From the NCBI GenBank assembly GCA_001296005.1, contig LJHR01000048.1, forward strand, positions 1-64,000: a DNA stretch of 64,000 nt. The letters are read 5' to 3'. The translations under genes were made by a program, and so were the position numbers. Numbering within the stretch: the first letter of the stretch is position 1; every line of letters starts with the position of its first letter. The DNA comes from an alpha proteobacterium AAP38 (GTDB lineage Bacteria > Pseudomonadota > Alphaproteobacteria > Azospirillales > Azospirillaceae). Below, one piece after another: positions 1 to 9,302 of the stretch. The notes beneath the pieces were generated by a model, which made no database searches, had not been told where the DNA came from, and saw nothing but the letters and a program-made list of their open reading frames with translations.

Positions 1-1
1 G

Positions 2-709
2 ATGCTGTTCTTCCTTGGCCAGGGCTTCCGCGTCATCGCCCATGATCGTCGCGGCCATGGCCGGTCAAGCCAGACGTCTACCGGCAACGAAATGGACACC
101 TATGCCGAGGATATGAAGGCCCTGGCCGCCACGCTGGACCTGAAAGAGGCCATCCATGTCGGCCATTCCACCGGCGGCGGGGAGGTCGCGCGTTACGTTG
201 CCCGTGCAGAGGCCGGTCGCGTTAAGAAGGCCGTGCTGATCGGCGCCGTGCCGCCCATCATGGTGAAGTCCGAAAACAATCCCGGCGGTCTGCCGCTGGA
301 GGTGTTCGACAGTTTCCGCGCTGCCGTGGCCGCCAACCGCGCGCAATTCTATAAGGACGTGGCGGCGGGTCCCTTCTATGGCTATAACCGCCCGGGTGCG
401 AAGGTATCCCAGGGTGTTATCGACAATTGGTGGCGTCAGGGCATGATGGGCGGGATCAAGGCCCAGTATGACTGTATCAAAGCCTTCTCGGAGACCGACT
501 TCACCGAGGACCTGAAGAAGATCGACGTGCCGGTCCTGCTGATGCATGGCGACGATGATCAGATCGTCCCGATCGCCGACAGCGCGCTGCTGGGCATCAA
601 ACTGCTGAAGAAGGGCACGCTGACGGTCTACAAGGGCTTTGATCACGGCATGGCCACCACCCAGGCCGACACGATCAACGCCGACCTTCTGGCGTTCTTC
701 AAGGACTGA
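2..709 (+). CDS. alpha/beta hydrolase, cofactor-free haloperoxidase/esterase type (5' end missing)
   Basis: The frame is open to the left window edge, so the true start lies outside; about 40 N-terminal residues carrying the first strand and oxyanion HGW-type motif are missing compared with the usual 270-280 residues of this family. The visible part has the nucleophile elbow GHSTGG, the acidic residue in HGDDDQIVP and the catalytic histidine in GFDHGM, the full Ser-Asp-His triad. The sequence pattern is that of non-haem chloroperoxidases and arylesterases, which are cytoplasmic or exported esterases with perhydrolase side activity. Substrate cannot be told. It is followed by a 200-base gap and a signalling operon with no evident functional link. 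Confidence 0.85.
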   Translation: MLFFLGQGFRVIAHDRRGHGRSSQTSTGNEMDTYAEDMKALAATLDLKEAIHVGHSTGGGEVARYVARAEAGRVKKAVLIGAVPPIMVKSENNPGGLPLEVFDSFRAAVAANRAQFYKDVAAGPFYGYNRPGAKVSQGVIDNWWRQGMMGGIKAQYDCIKAFSETDFTEDLKKIDVPVLLMHGDDDQIVPIADSALLGIKLLKKGTLTVYKGFDHGMATTQADTINADLLAFFKD

Positions 710-807
710 CACCTGACATGCTGAAACCCGGCGGGTGGGGCGTAGGTGTCCATCGCTCCGCCCGTCAGGGAACACGCTCCATCCGTTCGTTTCCTCCGTC
801 GCCGCCG

Positions 808-837
808 GAGCTGTTTCCGGTAAACCGAAAACAGCTC
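808..837. repeat. 30-bp palindrome downstream of the hydrolase
   Basis: Arms GAGCTGTTTCCGGT (808-821) and ACCGAAAACAGCTC (824-837) pair with one mismatch. It lies between the hydrolase stop and the next operon and could act as a weak terminator, although no T-run follows. A degraded copy of the same left arm begins at 54296, in another intergenic gap, which suggests a dispersed palindromic element rather than a gene-specific site. Confidence 0.5.
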
Positions 838-915
838 TAACACCTAAATATGATTCCGCTGGCCTTCGGCCCATGCCAGCATCGTGACCGCCCCCGGTTA
901 TGGAAGGACGCCCCC

Positions 916-1311
916 TTGTCCAGAGCCCCGTTTGTCTGTGTCATCGACGATGATCAATCACTCTGCGCGGCGCTTGTGAACCTTCTGCGTTCATACGGAT
1001 ATCGTACGGCTGCTTATGGCTCGGCTGATGACTTTCTTGCCGGGGCGGATATGGCCAGGGTTGATTGCGTTATCAGCGATATACAGATGCCGGGAATGTC
1101 CGGTATCGACCTGCGGCTGTTGCTGATGGGTACCCGACCGGATATTCCCGTCATCCTGATGACGGCGCGCACAGAACCGGTTCTGCTGGAACGCGCTGCT
1201 GCCACCAAACCGTTCCGCCTTCTCCAGAAGCCGTTTGACGCGCAGGACCTTGCGGAATGTCTTGCGGATGCCATCGGTCCGGGTGAGGCGGCGATACAGG
1301 GGGCTGACTGA
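916..1311 (+). CDS. single-domain response regulator (receiver only)
   Basis: This encodes a stand-alone CheY-like receiver of about 131 residues. From the chosen start the acidic pocket is DDD at 11-13, the phosphoacceptor is Asp55 in SDIQMPG, the switch Thr is in ILMTAR and the conserved Lys is in LQKPF. No output domain follows. I chose the TTG at 916 because a GGAAGG Shine-Dalgarno sits 8 bases upstream and because it begins just before the first beta strand; an ATG at 850 is possible but adds a non-conserved leader. The stop is 2 bases before the histidine kinase ATG, so the two are co-transcribed. It probably receives phosphate from that kinase or competes for it. Confidence 0.85.
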   Translation: MSRAPFVCVIDDDQSLCAALVNLLRSYGYRTAAYGSADDFLAGADMARVDCVISDIQMPGMSGIDLRLLLMGTRPDIPVILMTARTEPVLLERAAATKPFRLLQKPFDAQDLAECLADAIGPGEAAIQGAD

Positions 1312-1313
1312 CC

Positions 1314-3362
1314 ATGGTGGATGATATTGCCGATCTGATTGCCGAAAGCCTTATCGTCCGCGATCTGCGGGGGCATGTCACGCTTTGGAACCGGGCGTCC
1401 GAAAGCCTCTATGGCTTTTCATCGGCAGCGGCTCTGGGGCGGTCGCTGCATGAATTGCTGGGCACACGTCACCTGTTCCCCATGGCTGATATCGAAGCGC
1501 GGCTGCTGGCAGTGGGAAGCTGGGAGGGGGAGGTTGGGCGTCATGGCGCCGACGGGCGCGACCTGTCGGTGGAGGTGCGCTGGACCCTGCGCCGTGATGT
1601 GGGCGGCATGCCGGTCGATATTGTTGAAACCGGTCGCAACATTGCCGCCTTGAGCGCCCTGGAACAGGAGACGCGGCTGGCTGCACATCGATACCGCAAC
1701 CTGTTCCAGGCCATGGCGGCGGCGTTCTGGGAAATGGATTTCAGCCGCGTGCGCATGATGATCGGTGGTCTTATGGCCTCCGGTGTCACGGACCTGCCCC
1801 GGTACATGGCGGACAACCCGGACTGGGTGGTAGAGGCGATGCGCGCCGTTCACGTGGTTGATGTGAATGACAAGGTCATCTCCTTGTTCGGCGCCAGCCG
1901 ACGCGATGAAATCGTCGGCGGCCATGTCGCGTGGTGCTTTCCCCCGCAAAGCCGTCACGTCTTTGCCGAAAGCCTGATCGCCGCGGCACGGCGTCAGGAT
2001 CGTTATGCCACGGAAACCACCCTGACCCGTCTGGATGGCCGGTTCATCGATGTGCTGTTCACGGTCTGCTGGCCTGAAGAACATAAGGGCAGGGGCCATG
2101 TTCTGGTCGGCGTGATCGACATTACCGAACGCAAGCAGGCGGAAGAGGAAACACGGCGCAGCGAGCGGCGCTATCGTGAGTTGTTCGATCATATGCCGGT
2201 GGCGCTGGGGCAACTGGATATGCGCTACATGAACAGCCAACTGGCCGCCCGTTATGCAAACCAGCCCCCGCCCCGCAATGAGATGGATATTGATCTGAAT
2301 TTCATTCAGGACATTCTGCGCAGCACCAAGGCGATTGAGGTGAATCCGGAGGCGCAGCGCCTGTTTCGCGCGCGCCGGCGCGAGGACATGCTGATCCCTA
2401 TCGAACGGTTCTGGCGTACCCGGCCAGAAACTGTTCGCCGCACCGTTCTGGCCCGCCTTAACGGCGAACCCGGCTACTCGGAGGAAACCAAGGTCGATGC
2501 GCTGGACGGCACGCAGATCGACGTACTCTACACCGTGGCATTTCCGCCAAGCACCTGGGAACGCGGCACCAATATCGTTGCCTTCATCGATATCGGTGAC
2601 CGGATCGCCGCACTGGCGAGGGTGGAACAGATGCAGGCGGAACTGGCCCATGCGGGCCGTGTCGCCATGCTGGGCGAAATGGCGGCATCCATCGCGCACG
2701 AGGTCAACCAGCCGCTGGCCGCTATCGCCACCAGCGGGGCCGCCTGTCTGCGCTGGCTGAACCGGGCAGAACCAGACCTGGGCGAAGTGCGCGAACTGGC
2801 GGGACGCGTTGTGTCCGATGCTCAACGTGCCGCTGGCATCATCGCTCGGGTCCGCGATATGGCCGCCAACCGCCGTGCGGATCATGTCCCCCTCAACCTG
2901 AATGAGCTGGTTGAGGAGGCGACACATTTCCTGCGCCATGAATTCCAGGCCAGACAGGTGGAACTGCATTTCAGTCCGGTATCGGGACCGGCCCTGGTAT
3001 CGGCCGACCGTATCCAGCTTCAGCAGGTCGTTGTGAACCTGGCCGTGAATGCCTTACAGGCGATGGCAGAGGCGAAAATATCGCCGCCGCGCCTGTCGAT
3101 TGCAGTCATGGCGGTTGGTGCCATTTGGCTGCGTGTGGTGGTGGAGGACAATGGCCCCGGTCTGGACCCCGCCACTTCACCCCGCCTGTTCGAAAGTTTT
3201 TTCACGACAAAGCGGGAGGGGCTTGGCATTGGGCTGGCTGTCTGCCGGTCCATTGTCGAAGCACATGGCGGCAGTATTGAAGCGGGAAACCGCGCGGATG
3301 GGCGGGGTGCCCGTTTCACCTTCACGCTGCCGTCGGTCAAGGCTGCGACGTCGGGCATCTGA
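1314..3362 (+). CDS. soluble multi-PAS sensor histidine kinase
   Basis: The 682-residue protein has an N-terminal PAS-like segment (about 1-125), two further PAS-like segments that resemble each other (about 150-280 and 290-430, each ending in an I-D-I linker), a HisKA domain with phospho-acceptor His462 in IAHEVNQPLAA, and a HATPase domain with the N box near 573, G1 DNGPGL near 612 and G2 near GLGIGLAV. No membrane segment or signal peptide is visible, so it should sense a cytoplasmic or diffusible cue. The HEVNQPL box places it in the FixL/DctB-like group. It lies between a receiver-only regulator and a FixJ-like regulator, the likely partners. No haem-binding histidine context was identified. 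Confidence 0.9.
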   Translation: MVDDIADLIAESLIVRDLRGHVTLWNRASESLYGFSSAAALGRSLHELLGTRHLFPMADIEARLLAVGSWEGEVGRHGADGRDLSVEVRWTLRRDVGGMPVDIVETGRNIAALSALEQETRLAAHRYRNLFQAMAAAFWEMDFSRVRMMIGGLMASGVTDLPRYMADNPDWVVEAMRAVHVVDVNDKVISLFGASRRDEIVGGHVAWCFPPQSRHVFAESLIAAARRQDRYATETTLTRLDGRFIDVLFTVCWPEEHKGRGHVLVGVIDITERKQAEEETRRSERRYRELFDHMPVALGQLDMRYMNSQLAARYANQPPPRNEMDIDLNFIQDILRSTKAIEVNPEAQRLFRARRREDMLIPIERFWRTRPETVRRTVLARLNGEPGYSEETKVDALDGTQIDVLYTVAFPPSTWERGTNIVAFIDIGDRIAALARVEQMQAELAHAGRVAMLGEMAASIAHEVNQPLAAIATSGAACLRWLNRAEPDLGEVRELAGRVVSDAQRAAGIIARVRDMAANRRADHVPLNLNELVEEATHFLRHEFQARQVELHFSPVSGPALVSADRIQLQQVVVNLAVNALQAMAEAKISPPRLSIAVMAVGAIWLRVVVEDNGPGLDPATSPRLFESFFTTKREGLGIGLAVCRSIVEAHGGSIEAGNRADGRGARFTFTLPSVKAATSGI

Positions 3363-3451
3363 ACATCCACCCATCCATCCCCACCCTGACGTCTTGCACC
3401 TGTTGTTTCAGTGGCTTAATCTTTTTCTGTTAAACGCCCGGAGCGGCCCCG

Positions 3452-4075
3452 ATGACGGCTAATCCCATCGTTCATATCATTGATGATGACGCCTCGCTGC
3501 GCCTGTCGCTGTGCAGCCTGTTCCGTTCCATAGGGCTGGATGCCATGGCCCATGAGAGCGTGCGGTGTTTCCTTGATACGCCAAGGCCGGATGTGCCGGG
3601 CTGTTTGCTGCTGGATGTGCGCATGCCTGGCATTGGTGGTCTGGAATTCCAGACGCAGCTTCAAGGATTGGGTATCTGCCTGCCCGTCATCATCATGACG
3701 GGGCATGGCGACATTCCCATGTCCGTGCGGGCCATGAAGGCCGGGGCCCTGGATTTCCTGCCCAAACCCTGTCGTGAGCAGGACCTGCTGGATGCCGTTT
3801 CGGCGGCCATTGAGCAGGACCGCAGCAGCCGGGTGGGGCGGGATGCGGTGGCGCAACTGCGGTCCCTTTACGAAACATTATCGCCCCGTGAACGTCAGGT
3901 TATGGCGCTGGTCACCGCTGGCCGGCTCAACAAGCAGATCGCGGGCGATCTGGGCCTGTCGGAGATCACGGTGAAAATCCATCGGGGTGCCGGCATGCGC
4001 AAGATGGGGGCCCGCACACTGGCCGACCTTGTCCGCATGGCGGAAACGCTGAAGCTGGTCACGCCTTCCGTCTGA
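3452..4075 (+). CDS. FixJ/NarL-type response regulator
   Basis: This is a two-domain regulator of 207 residues. The receiver (about 5-120) has DDD at 11-13, phosphoacceptor Asp55 in LLDVRMPG, the FixJ-like MTGHGDIPMSVRAMKAGA stretch and Lys in LPKP. The C-terminal LuxR-type helix-turn-helix (about 137-203) shows LSPRERQVMALV and the recognition helix LSEITVKIH. It is 89 bases after the histidine kinase on the same strand and is most simply its DNA-binding output. Target genes cannot be read from the sequence. Confidence 0.9.
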   Translation: MTANPIVHIIDDDASLRLSLCSLFRSIGLDAMAHESVRCFLDTPRPDVPGCLLLDVRMPGIGGLEFQTQLQGLGICLPVIIMTGHGDIPMSVRAMKAGALDFLPKPCREQDLLDAVSAAIEQDRSSRVGRDAVAQLRSLYETLSPRERQVMALVTAGRLNKQIAGDLGLSEITVKIHRGAGMRKMGARTLADLVRMAETLKLVTPSV

Positions 4076-4186
4076 TCCCTTATCCCGGATATGAGCAGAC
4101 AACGCCTTTCGGCGTGGCTGGCATCGCAAGTGCCGAACTGTTTTTGTCGAATGGCGATGGGGCGTCACGTCCCTGTCCGATGAAGG

Positions 4187-4196
4187 TATCGTTATC
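4187..4196 (+). promoter_or_regulatory. candidate LacI-family operator (copy 1)
   Basis: TATCGTTATC lies 120 bases upstream of the GTG start of the first LacI gene. The same 10-bp core recurs at 11819, 14532 and, reversed, at 14744, always in gaps bordering the carbohydrate locus. This copy suggests autoregulation of the first repressor. The central CG step is typical of LacI-family sites. Confidence 0.55.
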
Positions 4197-4315
4197 GCCA
4201 GCAATGGTCAGGCCATCTTCCCATCTTTCCCGATCAAGCCTATAAGTCCTTGAGAACAGACAATTGTGCGGCGTCGACGGTGACGTTGTCGGAAAGCCGC
4301 GACAGGGGGAAAACG

Positions 4316-5386
4316 GTGGCGAACAGCGACGATCACGACAATGCCGCAGGCGCCGTGCGCCGCAAGGGTGCTGTTACCGTGCATGATGTGGCAAAGCTGG
4401 CCGGTGTGTCGCCCATGACCGTGTCACGGGTCGTTAATGGCACCAAGGTGCGCGAACCCTTGCGCAAGAAGGTGGATGCGGCCATCCGGCAATTGAACTA
4501 CGTCCCCAATATCGCCGCACGGGTGGCACGGTCGGGGTCCATGCGGATCGGCGTGCTGTTCAACAACCCGCGCTCCGGCAATCTGGGTGACTTTCTGATG
4601 GGGGCGTTTCAGCAGAGCGGGCGTGACGGCAGCCAGCTGGTAATCGAACCGGTGGCGGCACATCCCGCGCCCGTCGATGCTGTACGCAAACTCGTGGCTG
4701 CCGGTGTCGACGGCATGATCCTGCCTCCGCCTTTATGCGACAGCCTGGAGGCATTGGATCTGCTTTGGCAGGCGGATATCGCCGCGCTCAGCTTCGCCAC
4801 TGCGGACCCCCGTTCCCATTCCAGTGCTGTGCTGGTGGATGATTTTGAGGGCGCGCGTGCCATTGTCCGCCATCTGCTGACGCTGGGGCACCGTGACATC
4901 GCCTTTGTGCGGGGCAATCCCAGCCATTCCCCCGCGTTGCGGCGGGAGGAAGGGTTCCGCGCCGCCATGGCGCAGGCGGGACAGGTCATCCGTCCGGACT
5001 GGGTGGTGCAAGGCGATTTCAGCTATCGTTCCGGCCTGGAGGCAGGGCGCCGCCTGCTGGCAAGTGATGGCCCGCGCCCCACGGCCATCTTCTCCAGCAA
5101 TGATGATATGGCGGCGGCCATCATGGCCATCTCCCTGGGCATGGGGCTGCGTGTGCCGGCGGATGTTTCCATTGCTGGCTTTGACGACACGCCCATCGCT
5201 TCCTTGATGTGGCCGCAATTGACGACGGTGCATCAACCCATTGCCGACATGGCGTCCAAGGCAGTGGAGATCCTGACCGATTTCATCAAGGAACGGCGAA
5301 CCGGCTCTGTGCCCGCCGTGCGTCACCATGTGGCCCCCTTTGCCCTGCGCGAACGCGAAAGTACCGGGCCGGCGCCGGCCCGGTGA
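4316..5386 (+). CDS. LacI-family transcriptional repressor (copy 1)
   Basis: The protein has an N-terminal LacI helix-turn-helix (AVTVHDVAKLAGVSPMTVSRV) followed by a hinge and a periplasmic-binding-protein-like effector domain with the family signatures GVDGMILPPP, GHRDIAFVRG, SNDDMA and SIAGFDDTP. I chose the GTG at 4316, giving 356 residues, because GGGGA sits just upstream; an ATG at 4250 would add a poorly conserved leader. It is strikingly similar to the second LacI at 12036, with identical recognition-helix sequence, so both should bind the same operator. The effector is presumably a sugar released by the neighbouring hydrolases. Confidence 0.92.
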   Translation: MANSDDHDNAAGAVRRKGAVTVHDVAKLAGVSPMTVSRVVNGTKVREPLRKKVDAAIRQLNYVPNIAARVARSGSMRIGVLFNNPRSGNLGDFLMGAFQQSGRDGSQLVIEPVAAHPAPVDAVRKLVAAGVDGMILPPPLCDSLEALDLLWQADIAALSFATADPRSHSSAVLVDDFEGARAIVRHLLTLGHRDIAFVRGNPSHSPALRREEGFRAAMAQAGQVIRPDWVVQGDFSYRSGLEAGRRLLASDGPRPTAIFSSNDDMAAAIMAISLGMGLRVPADVSIAGFDDTPIASLMWPQLTTVHQPIADMASKAVEILTDFIKERRTGSVPAVRHHVAPFALRERESTGPAPAR

Positions 5387-5474
5387 TGCGTCAGGGTCAT
5401 CGCGGATAAAGCGGCGTCAGTTCAAACGCGTCCAACCGGGACGGTTCAGCCGCTGCGGCGGGGACCCCTGTCCC

Positions 5475-7250
5475 CTATTCTGTTACCTGGAAAGCCCCGA
5501 ATTCAGCATAGCCGACACGGGTGGCGGCAAAGGCCGGTGTGCCACCGGCAGCTTGTGCGAACAGGCCGATCTGTGTGCCGACCCAGCGGCCGGGCAGGGT
5601 TTGGAAGGGTTTGCCGATAGCGATGAAGTTTACGCCGTCCAGGCTGTAGCTGAACTGTACCCGCGCATGGGTGGAGCGCAGCATGGACGGCCAGTAATGG
5701 GCAAAGCCGGGTGCCGGTTCGGCCACCGTTACCGGTTCGAACCGGGCGCGGACATGGACGGGGCCATCGACCTTAACCCCGGCTGTCAGAACCGTTTCAG
5801 AACTGGATAGAACCTGTCCTTCGCGGCCGCCATGATCGGCCTTCAGGCGGGTGACCTGTACCAGTTTCACCCCGTCGGCAGTGCTTTCCAGGCCGATCCA
5901 GGCGTAATCATATCCCAGAACCAGCAGGCCGGCCCGTTCGCCGATCTGCGCCGGCGACAGGGTCAGGCTGGTGGTTGCGGCAAACCGCATGCCCGGCAGT
6001 TTCTGTGTCAGCAGATTGCCGGCCTCCCACAGGTTGGCCGACGATGAGGCGGATTTCAGGCGCAGTTTAGCCTTCACCGACCGGTCGATCCAGTCATCGG
6101 CGGGATTGGCGCTCCATTGCCAGCCCAGGTGATAGCCATCGGCGAAATCATCATTTACCAACGGTGCTGACGCCTGCTGTGCGGGCAGGTTCGGTTTGGT
6201 GTGGCGGGTTACGGGCTGACCGAAATTCCGGCCCTTCTGCCGTTCTCCAATGAGGGGCCAGCCATCGGCACCCCAGCGCATCGGCTGCAGCAGGACGCGG
6301 CGGCCATAGCTATCGGTGTCCTGGAAATGCAGGAACCAGTCTTCACCCGTCGGTGTGTCCACCCAGGCCCCCTGGTGCGGGCCGTTCCAGGGTGTGTCGC
6401 CCTGATCCATCACGGAGCGGCCTTCATAAGGGCCGGTGATGCCACGGGCGCGGAACACACCCTGCCAGCCGCCCTTCACACTGCCGGACGGGGCGAAAAT
6501 GTAATACCAGCCCTTGCGCTTGTAGAGCTTCGGCCCCTCTGTCGTGAACCATGGCTTGGGACCTTGTGACGTCATGACCGGGGGCAGTGTATTGCCGTCA
6601 ACGATCACTACACCGTCATCCAAGGTGCGCTGCCCATCAGGGGACAGGCGTTTCAGGACAACGCGGTTCTTCTTCTCCACCCCCGCCCGTGAAGCGGCAT
6701 AGGAATGAACCAGCCAGCCCTGCCCATCCTCATCCCAGAAGGGGGCGGGATCGATGGCACCTTTGCTGCCATCCACCAACACTGGTGCCGTCCAGGGGCC
6801 GGCGGGGTTGGTGGTGGTCACCACATAGATGCCGAAATCCGGATCGGGATAGTAAATCCAGAACCTGCCTGCATGGTGGCGGATGGCGGGCGCCCAGACG
6901 CCGCCGCCGCGTCGCGGCGTGCCATGATGGGCATCGGGCACCAGCCGGGGCAGCGCGTGGCCGATCAGAGTCCAGTTCACCAGATCCTTCGAATGCAGCA
7001 CAGGCAGGCCCGGCACATTGGTGAAACTGGATGCCGTCATATAATAATCGTCACCGACACGCACGACATCGGGGTCGGAATAATCCCCGTTCAGGACGGG
7101 GTTGATATAGGTGCCATCACCCTGATCGGGGACCCAGATGCCGGGCTTCATGCTGCTGTCGGCGGTGACCAGGGGCGTCTCCGCGATTGCAAATGATAGC
7201 GGTAACAAGGCCAAAAGTGCGCCTGTCAGGATGCCGTTGCGTACCGACAT
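5475..7250 (-). CDS. secreted glycoside hydrolase family 43 (beta-xylosidase/arabinofuranosidase type)
   Basis: This is an exported 591-residue enzyme. It starts at the ATG preceded by GGAGGAAAC; the first 23 residues are a Sec signal peptide ending near AIA. The five-bladed propeller of GH43 follows, with the likely general base Asp in GDYSDPDVV, the pKa-modulating Asp in GAIDPAPFWD and the general acid Glu in TTEGPKLYK. The C-terminal part (about 390-591) is a beta-sandwich of the kind found after GH43 domains in xylosidases. Exact activity (xylose, arabinose or galactose release) cannot be assigned. It is the last gene of the leftward transporter-GH88-GH97 run, after a gap of about 117 bases. 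Confidence 0.87.
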   Translation of the reverse strand: MSVRNGILTGALLALLPLSFAIAETPLVTADSSMKPGIWVPDQGDGTYINPVLNGDYSDPDVVRVGDDYYMTASSFTNVPGLPVLHSKDLVNWTLIGHALPRLVPDAHHGTPRRGGGVWAPAIRHHAGRFWIYYPDPDFGIYVVTTTNPAGPWTAPVLVDGSKGAIDPAPFWDEDGQGWLVHSYAASRAGVEKKNRVVLKRLSPDGQRTLDDGVVIVDGNTLPPVMTSQGPKPWFTTEGPKLYKRKGWYYIFAPSGSVKGGWQGVFRARGITGPYEGRSVMDQGDTPWNGPHQGAWVDTPTGEDWFLHFQDTDSYGRRVLLQPMRWGADGWPLIGERQKGRNFGQPVTRHTKPNLPAQQASAPLVNDDFADGYHLGWQWSANPADDWIDRSVKAKLRLKSASSSANLWEAGNLLTQKLPGMRFAATTSLTLSPAQIGERAGLLVLGYDYAWIGLESTADGVKLVQVTRLKADHGGREGQVLSSSETVLTAGVKVDGPVHVRARFEPVTVAEPAPGFAHYWPSMLRSTHARVQFSYSLDGVNFIAIGKPFQTLPGRWVGTQIGLFAQAAGGTPAFAATRVGYAEFGAFQVTE

Positions 7251-7367
7251 GTTTCCTCCAACTGCTGGCTTATTATTGTTCGGGTAGCCGTGACTATCCA
7301 TCGGGGTACCGGTTGCCGCAAGGAAATCCTCTGCCGCCAGGGGTCGTAACCCCTGGCGGCGCAAGCA

Positions 7368-9302
7368 TCATACCCGTTGAAAGATCATGGCCTGACCACC
7401 ATGGGGCGACAGGACCATTTCCAGCTTGCCCCCAGCCCTCACCTTTTCCGTGGTGATGGTGACGGGGGTACGGTTGACGGGTGCCGATGGCGCGCCATCG
7501 GCAAAACGCCGGACGGTCCAGTGGCCATCGCCCAGGAAGGACAGGTCGATGGTCAGGGTCCTGCCCATCTCGCTGGTGATGGCGCCCAGGAACCAGCGAC
7601 CGTCCCGTGCCTTGCGCGCCACAACCACATGTTCGCCGATCTTGCCCGACAGGGCCTTTGTATCGGTCCAGGCCGTGGGGCATTCATCGAAAAAGGCCAG
7701 GTCGGGCCAGTCGCGCCCGGCATATTTATCGGGCTTGTCATACCAGTAGAGGAAGGTCTGCGGGTTATAGTAGATGGCGGCCATCGCCAGCTGGTGCGCG
7801 TTGGTCGTCTGGTTTCTGGGGTTGGCGTAACATATCGTGTAATCGATCGGCCCCGACAGGGCGCGGGTGAAGGGCAGGGTGCAGTTGTTTCGCGATGTCG
7901 GGAACTGTTCATTCCCCCGAACCCCTTCCAGCGCCACATAGTTGGGCAGGGTACGTTCCAGCCCGGCGGGGCGCAGATTGTCATGTAGATTGACCAGCAG
8001 CCTATGCTCCCCGCAGACCTTCACCAGATTATGGATGAAGTCCACGTCCGACTGCCGCCCTTCCCAGATGAAGCCGAACTTGATGCCGGCCACGCCCCAG
8101 GATTGATAGGTCTTCACAATCGCGTCCAGCTGCCGCATGGCGGGCACCCGGTCCACATACAGGATCATGCCCAGCCCCTTGGAGCGGGCGTATTCGATGA
8201 CGCGGCGGATATCGATTGCCGGAATGGCATAGGTGGCGTCGCTGGGATCGGTGCCGTCACCGTACCAGTGAGCATCCCATTCCACGAAATCCAGCTTGCG
8301 CGCCGCCGCGAAATCCACGGTGTCCAGGCCCGCCTGGGTCGTGTATTCGCGGATGCGCACGGCCCGCCCCGGCTTGATCCAACTGACATCACCCAGAATG
8401 TTGGGTGTGGCCAGGGTCGGGATCAGGTCCTGGGTCTCAATCAGGCTTTTTTCATCCGGTCCCGCCATGATGACGCGCCAGGGCGTGTCGAACGGCACGG
8501 GCACGGTGAAGCTGTCTTCCGGCGGCGTGGTGCCCGGCCCGGAATAGCCCGTGGCCCGCCCCGGAAACCGCATCAGATGCGTGACTAGGCCCGACGGCCC
8601 GCTGCGCAGCATGACGCGCGGATAATGGATACGGTCGCTTTCGCTGATCAGTAGGGTGGTGCCGTCGGACAGCTGTGCCGTCACCGGCGTATCGGCCAGG
8701 ACTTCTTGATCACAGCTTTCCGTCAGGTCGGGGTGCGGTACGGGCGTGACATTGGTCTGAACCGTGCGTTGATACTCCCCCTCGTCCCGGCTGACATACA
8801 GTACCGCCTCCGAGGGCAGACGGAATTCGGTGACCTCGCCTGTTAAAGTCAGGGTCGGCGACGGGGCCGACAGCAGGCGGAAACGGATGGCGACACCGGC
8901 ATCATAGGCCCGCGCCAACAGAGCGAAGCTGATGTTCCTGGCAGCATCGGTGAAGGTGACGGTCAGTTCCCCGCAATTTTCCGTGGCCGTGGTGCGGATG
9001 CCATAGGGCGGGGTCCAGGTGCCGGTGATGGTCCGGCGGCTGGTGCCCGTCAGGCTTGCCCTCGGACCCAGCAGGCCGCCGTCGGCCAGTTTCAGGGCCA
9101 GCGGCGACGGGGCCATCACCTCCCGTCCGCGATAGATCACCGACCAGCGCGGGCCGGTTGCATCCACGCGCAGGGTCAGCTTGCCATCCGGGGAGGTGAC
9201 GTCATGGATGGTGGGATTGGTCTGGGCCAAAACCTTGGTTCCGGTGGCCAAGGGCAGTGCAGCCGCACTGACCAGAAGGCCGCGACGTGATGGACCGCTC
9301 AC
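7368..9302 (-). CDS. glycoside hydrolase family 97 (alpha-glucosidase/alpha-galactosidase)
   Basis: The 644-residue protein begins with a twin-arginine-like leader (SRRGLLVSAAALPLA), so it should be exported folded to the periplasm. The N-terminal beta-super-sandwich (about 30-290) precedes a TIM barrel containing YVDRVPAM, GIKFGF and ALEGVRGNE, the arrangement of the SusB/GH97 family. In retaining members the nucleophile is an Asp in a GIKVDF-like strand; here that position appears to be Gly, which would fit the inverting branch using Glu bases. This assignment is from memory of the family, so the mechanism is uncertain. The GTG start overlaps the GH88 stop (GTGA), indicating translational coupling. 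Confidence 0.85.
   Translation of the reverse strand: MSGPSRRGLLVSAAALPLATGTKVLAQTNPTIHDVTSPDGKLTLRVDATGPRWSVIYRGREVMAPSPLALKLADGGLLGPRASLTGTSRRTITGTWTPPYGIRTTATENCGELTVTFTDAARNISFALLARAYDAGVAIRFRLLSAPSPTLTLTGEVTEFRLPSEAVLYVSRDEGEYQRTVQTNVTPVPHPDLTESCDQEVLADTPVTAQLSDGTTLLISESDRIHYPRVMLRSGPSGLVTHLMRFPGRATGYSGPGTTPPEDSFTVPVPFDTPWRVIMAGPDEKSLIETQDLIPTLATPNILGDVSWIKPGRAVRIREYTTQAGLDTVDFAAARKLDFVEWDAHWYGDGTDPSDATYAIPAIDIRRVIEYARSKGLGMILYVDRVPAMRQLDAIVKTYQSWGVAGIKFGFIWEGRQSDVDFIHNLVKVCGEHRLLVNLHDNLRPAGLERTLPNYVALEGVRGNEQFPTSRNNCTLPFTRALSGPIDYTICYANPRNQTTNAHQLAMAAIYYNPQTFLYWYDKPDKYAGRDWPDLAFFDECPTAWTDTKALSGKIGEHVVVARKARDGRWFLGAITSEMGRTLTIDLSFLGDGHWTVRRFADGAPSAPVNRTPVTITTEKVRAGGKLEMVLSPHGGQAMIFQRV

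Noticed and set aside
7251-7364. A longer N-terminus for the GH43 protein
   Set aside because: The upstream extension lacks a ribosome-binding site and would bury the signal peptide, whereas the ATG at 7250 has GGAGGAAAC.
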